8,028 nt of DNA from NCBI GenBank assembly GCA_031289995.1, contig JAITOI010000153.1, positions 1-8,028 of the forward strand, written 5' to 3'. A program made the position numbers and the translations under genes. The stretch is from Prevotellaceae bacterium. Its GTDB lineage: Bacteria > Bacteroidota > Bacteroidia > Bacteroidales > UBA932. Positions 6,355 to 8,028 of the stretch are shown in pieces. The notes below the pieces were generated by a model. The model had not been told where the DNA came from. It saw nothing but the letters and a program-made list of their open reading frames with translations, and did not search any database. Within the stretch, counting starts at the first letter, position 1. Each line of letters starts with the position of its first letter.

Positions 6355-8028
6355 TTATTTTGACTTAACCACTATTTTTATCACTCTTTTTTCGCCGCTC
6401 GGCTGCGCCACCTGCAGCAGGTACACGCCCTGCGGAAGGCCGCCCAAGTCAATGCTGGCGGAGGCTCCCGACATGGGGATGCTGGCGCGAAGCAGCTCGC
6501 CGCTCACGCCAAAAATGTTGACCACCGTTCCCGCTTCAGCCTCGCTCCGTAGCAGCACGCTGATGGCCTCGCCCTCCTTGGCGGGGTTGGGAAATACCGC
6601 AATCGCCTGCTGCACCTCGCCGCCGCTCCACACAAAGGGGCACACGCCCAGCGGCTCCTCCCGGCTGGTCTTGAGCTCGCAGCTGTAGGTGGCGTTGTCG
6701 CCAGCCTTGGGCAGCTGCAGGTACTGCCGCGTGGCGCCGTCAATGGCTTCGCCGTTGCGGTACCACTGGTAGCGCACGAAGCTGTAGCCGCCGTTCGTAG
6801 CAAACTTGTTGTTGATGGTGAGCACGTCGTCCCACTGCTGCACGAGGATGTTGTCCTGCGGCAAGTTGATGCGCAGCGTAACGGTGTCGCTCATCTGCTC
6901 GGTGCTGCGCCCCTTTACGAGCACGCGGTAGATGCCTGCATCGGCCACGCTGACGGGGTTGAGCACAAATTCGCCCAGGGTTTCGAGGCCGCTCGAGTAG
7001 GTTTCGCGCACTTCGTTCCAGGTGCTGTCGCGCTCGCTTAGGCGCTGCCAATGGTACACCACGTCGAGGCCGCTCGACGCCACCGAGAGACCCACGGCAG
7101 GGCTTGGGTCGTCCACGCAGAGAGCGCTGTGGGCGGGCTGCCGCGTGATGACGGTGGGCACCGCCCGAACCCTTAGCGAGTCGCCAATGGAGATGAAGGT
7201 GTAGCGGTCGTGCAGCGAGTTGCTCTCCACCACAACGGGGCTGACGGTGTAGGTGCCTGCCGGTGAGGTAATGTTGGCCGCGGAGCTGAACGTTACGTGC
7301 GGCAGTATGGTTCCTTCGGTGTCGCTGCCCAAGAAATTTCCGTCGGCGTGAGCCGAAAATTCTGGGTTAGGCTCGGCCTCCATGCGCGAGGCGGTGTCGA
7401 CGGTTAGCCTCAGCTGAGCTTTGATGAAGAGGCAGCTCGTGTTGCTTTTTGCCGACTCGATTTGGGTGTCGCCATCGTACGCTGCCGTAACCTGGTAGCA
7501 GGCGCTAAGGCCTTGCGTGGCGAGGCTGTCAGCGTAGCCCAGCTCGCCAATTAGGGTGTCGATGCGGGTGCCGCCGCGGTAGATGTTGTAGCCCACCGAC
7601 ACCTGCCCCGGCTCCACGTAGGCGGCCATGATGAAGTTGTAGTTGAAGCCCAGCGAGGCCGCCGAACCCCAGCTGCCGCCGCCCAAATCGACCACGTCGC
7701 CCTTGCCCGCAACTGCAGGACCTTTATCGTATCCCGCGCTGCGAATGTAGTAGAGAATGGCGAGCTCCTTCGAGCTGTTGATGACCACATCGCGGTTCAG
7801 GTTGATGCGATTCATCGCGCCGGTAACCACCTGCGCGGCGGGCACGCTCTGCGAGTGTACCACATTTTTGTCCTCGTAGATAACCAGCTGCAGCTGCTCG
7901 TTTATCGAGGCCGGAAGCACGTCAACGGCGCGAATGATGGCGTTCTTGTAGAGCACCAAATCGGTCGGGTCAAAGCGAATGCCGAAGCCCGCGTCTTGTC
8001 CGTTGGCGAGGCCGATGGAGCCGTTCAT
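6355..8028 (-). CDS. C-terminal part of a modular secreted protein with MBG, Ig-like and type IX sorting domains
   Basis: The frame is open through the right window edge. The ATG at 8026-8028 is probably an internal Met, as no signal peptide follows, so only the last 557 residues are seen. Residues about 1-140 form a beta-rich module (FGIRFDPTDLVLY, LAILYYIRSAGY) like those after the catalytic domain of secreted Bacteroidales peptidases. Residues about 143-195 look fibronectin type III-like (GYNIYRGGTRIDTL). Residues about 206-290 fit an MBG domain (ASRMEAEPNPEFSA, SPAGTYTVSP). Two Ig-like domains follow: 291-388 (VYHWQRL, DAGIYRVLV) and 392-465 (RYQWYRNGEAIDGA, ATYSCEL). Residues about 474-557 are a type A sorting domain (AVFPNPA, NIFGVSGELL, LPQGVYLLQV, RVIKIVVK). 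By family knowledge the protein crosses the outer membrane by type IX secretion, loses this tail and is attached to the surface or released. Its catalytic or adhesive N-terminal part is unseen. Confidence 0.9.
   Translation of the reverse strand: MNGSIGLANGQDAGFGIRFDPTDLVLYKNAIIRAVDVLPASINEQLQLVIYEDKNVVHSQSVPAAQVVTGAMNRINLNRDVVINSSKELAILYYIRSAGYDKGPAVAGKGDVVDLGGGSWGSAASLGFNYNFIMAAYVEPGQVSVGYNIYRGGTRIDTLIGELGYADSLATQGLSACYQVTAAYDGDTQIESAKSNTSCLFIKAQLRLTVDTASRMEAEPNPEFSAHADGNFLGSDTEGTILPHVTFSSAANITSPAGTYTVSPVVVESNSLHDRYTFISIGDSLRVRAVPTVITRQPAHSALCVDDPSPAVGLSVASSGLDVVYHWQRLSERDSTWNEVRETYSSGLETLGEFVLNPVSVADAGIYRVLVKGRSTEQMSDTVTLRINLPQDNILVQQWDDVLTINNKFATNGGYSFVRYQWYRNGEAIDGATRQYLQLPKAGDNATYSCELKTSREEPLGVCPFVWSGGEVQQAIAVFPNPAKEGEAISVLLRSEAEAGTVVNIFGVSGELLRASIPMSGASASIDLGGLPQGVYLLQVAQPSGEKRVIKIVVKSK

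Overview
The window reads as chromosomal DNA of a member of the phylum Bacteroidota, most likely order Bacteroidales. Three things support this: a TonB-linked SusC-type outer membrane transporter followed by a SusD-type lipoprotein, a secreted protein ending in a type IX secretion (Por) sorting domain, and a histone-like HU-related protein of the kind common in Bacteroidales. The genes are GC-rich and the gaps between them AT-rich. Genus and species cannot be read from the sequence. All five protein genes lie on the minus strand, so transcription runs from high to low coordinates.

In transcription order: (1) 8028-6355, the C-terminal 557 residues of a large modular secreted protein, open at the window edge. 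(2) 6274-5891, a small HU-related DNA-binding protein with an unusually strong Shine-Dalgarno sequence, ending in a clear intrinsic terminator (5841-5874). (3) 5838-5751, four perfectly phased 22-bp direct repeats with a dyad core, then a short dyad at 5746-5720, both in the leader/promoter region of the next gene. (4) 5686-4838, an outer membrane beta-barrel protein. (5) 4777-1616, a complete SusC-like transporter. (6) 1347-1, a SusD-like lipoprotein whose C terminus lies outside the window.

The transporter and SusD proteins should form an outer membrane importer: SusD is the surface lid that captures ligand, and SusC is the TonB-powered barrel. No glycosidase, peptidase domain or regulator is visible beside them, so the substrate cannot be inferred. 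The beta-barrel gene just upstream points the same way and may share their transcript. The HU-related gene is separated from it by the terminator.

The intergenic DNA is the most unusual part. The susC-susD gap, normally very short, is 268 bp. It is filled by four copies of a 30-bp repeat joined by runs of an 8-bp unit, then a 7-bp repeat. The same 8-bp unit, in the opposite orientation, fills the gap before susC and touches its start codon. I see no mobile-element gene, CRISPR array, tRNA, rRNA or defence system. The best candidates for something undescribed are the 22-bp phased array and the paired repeats around susC.
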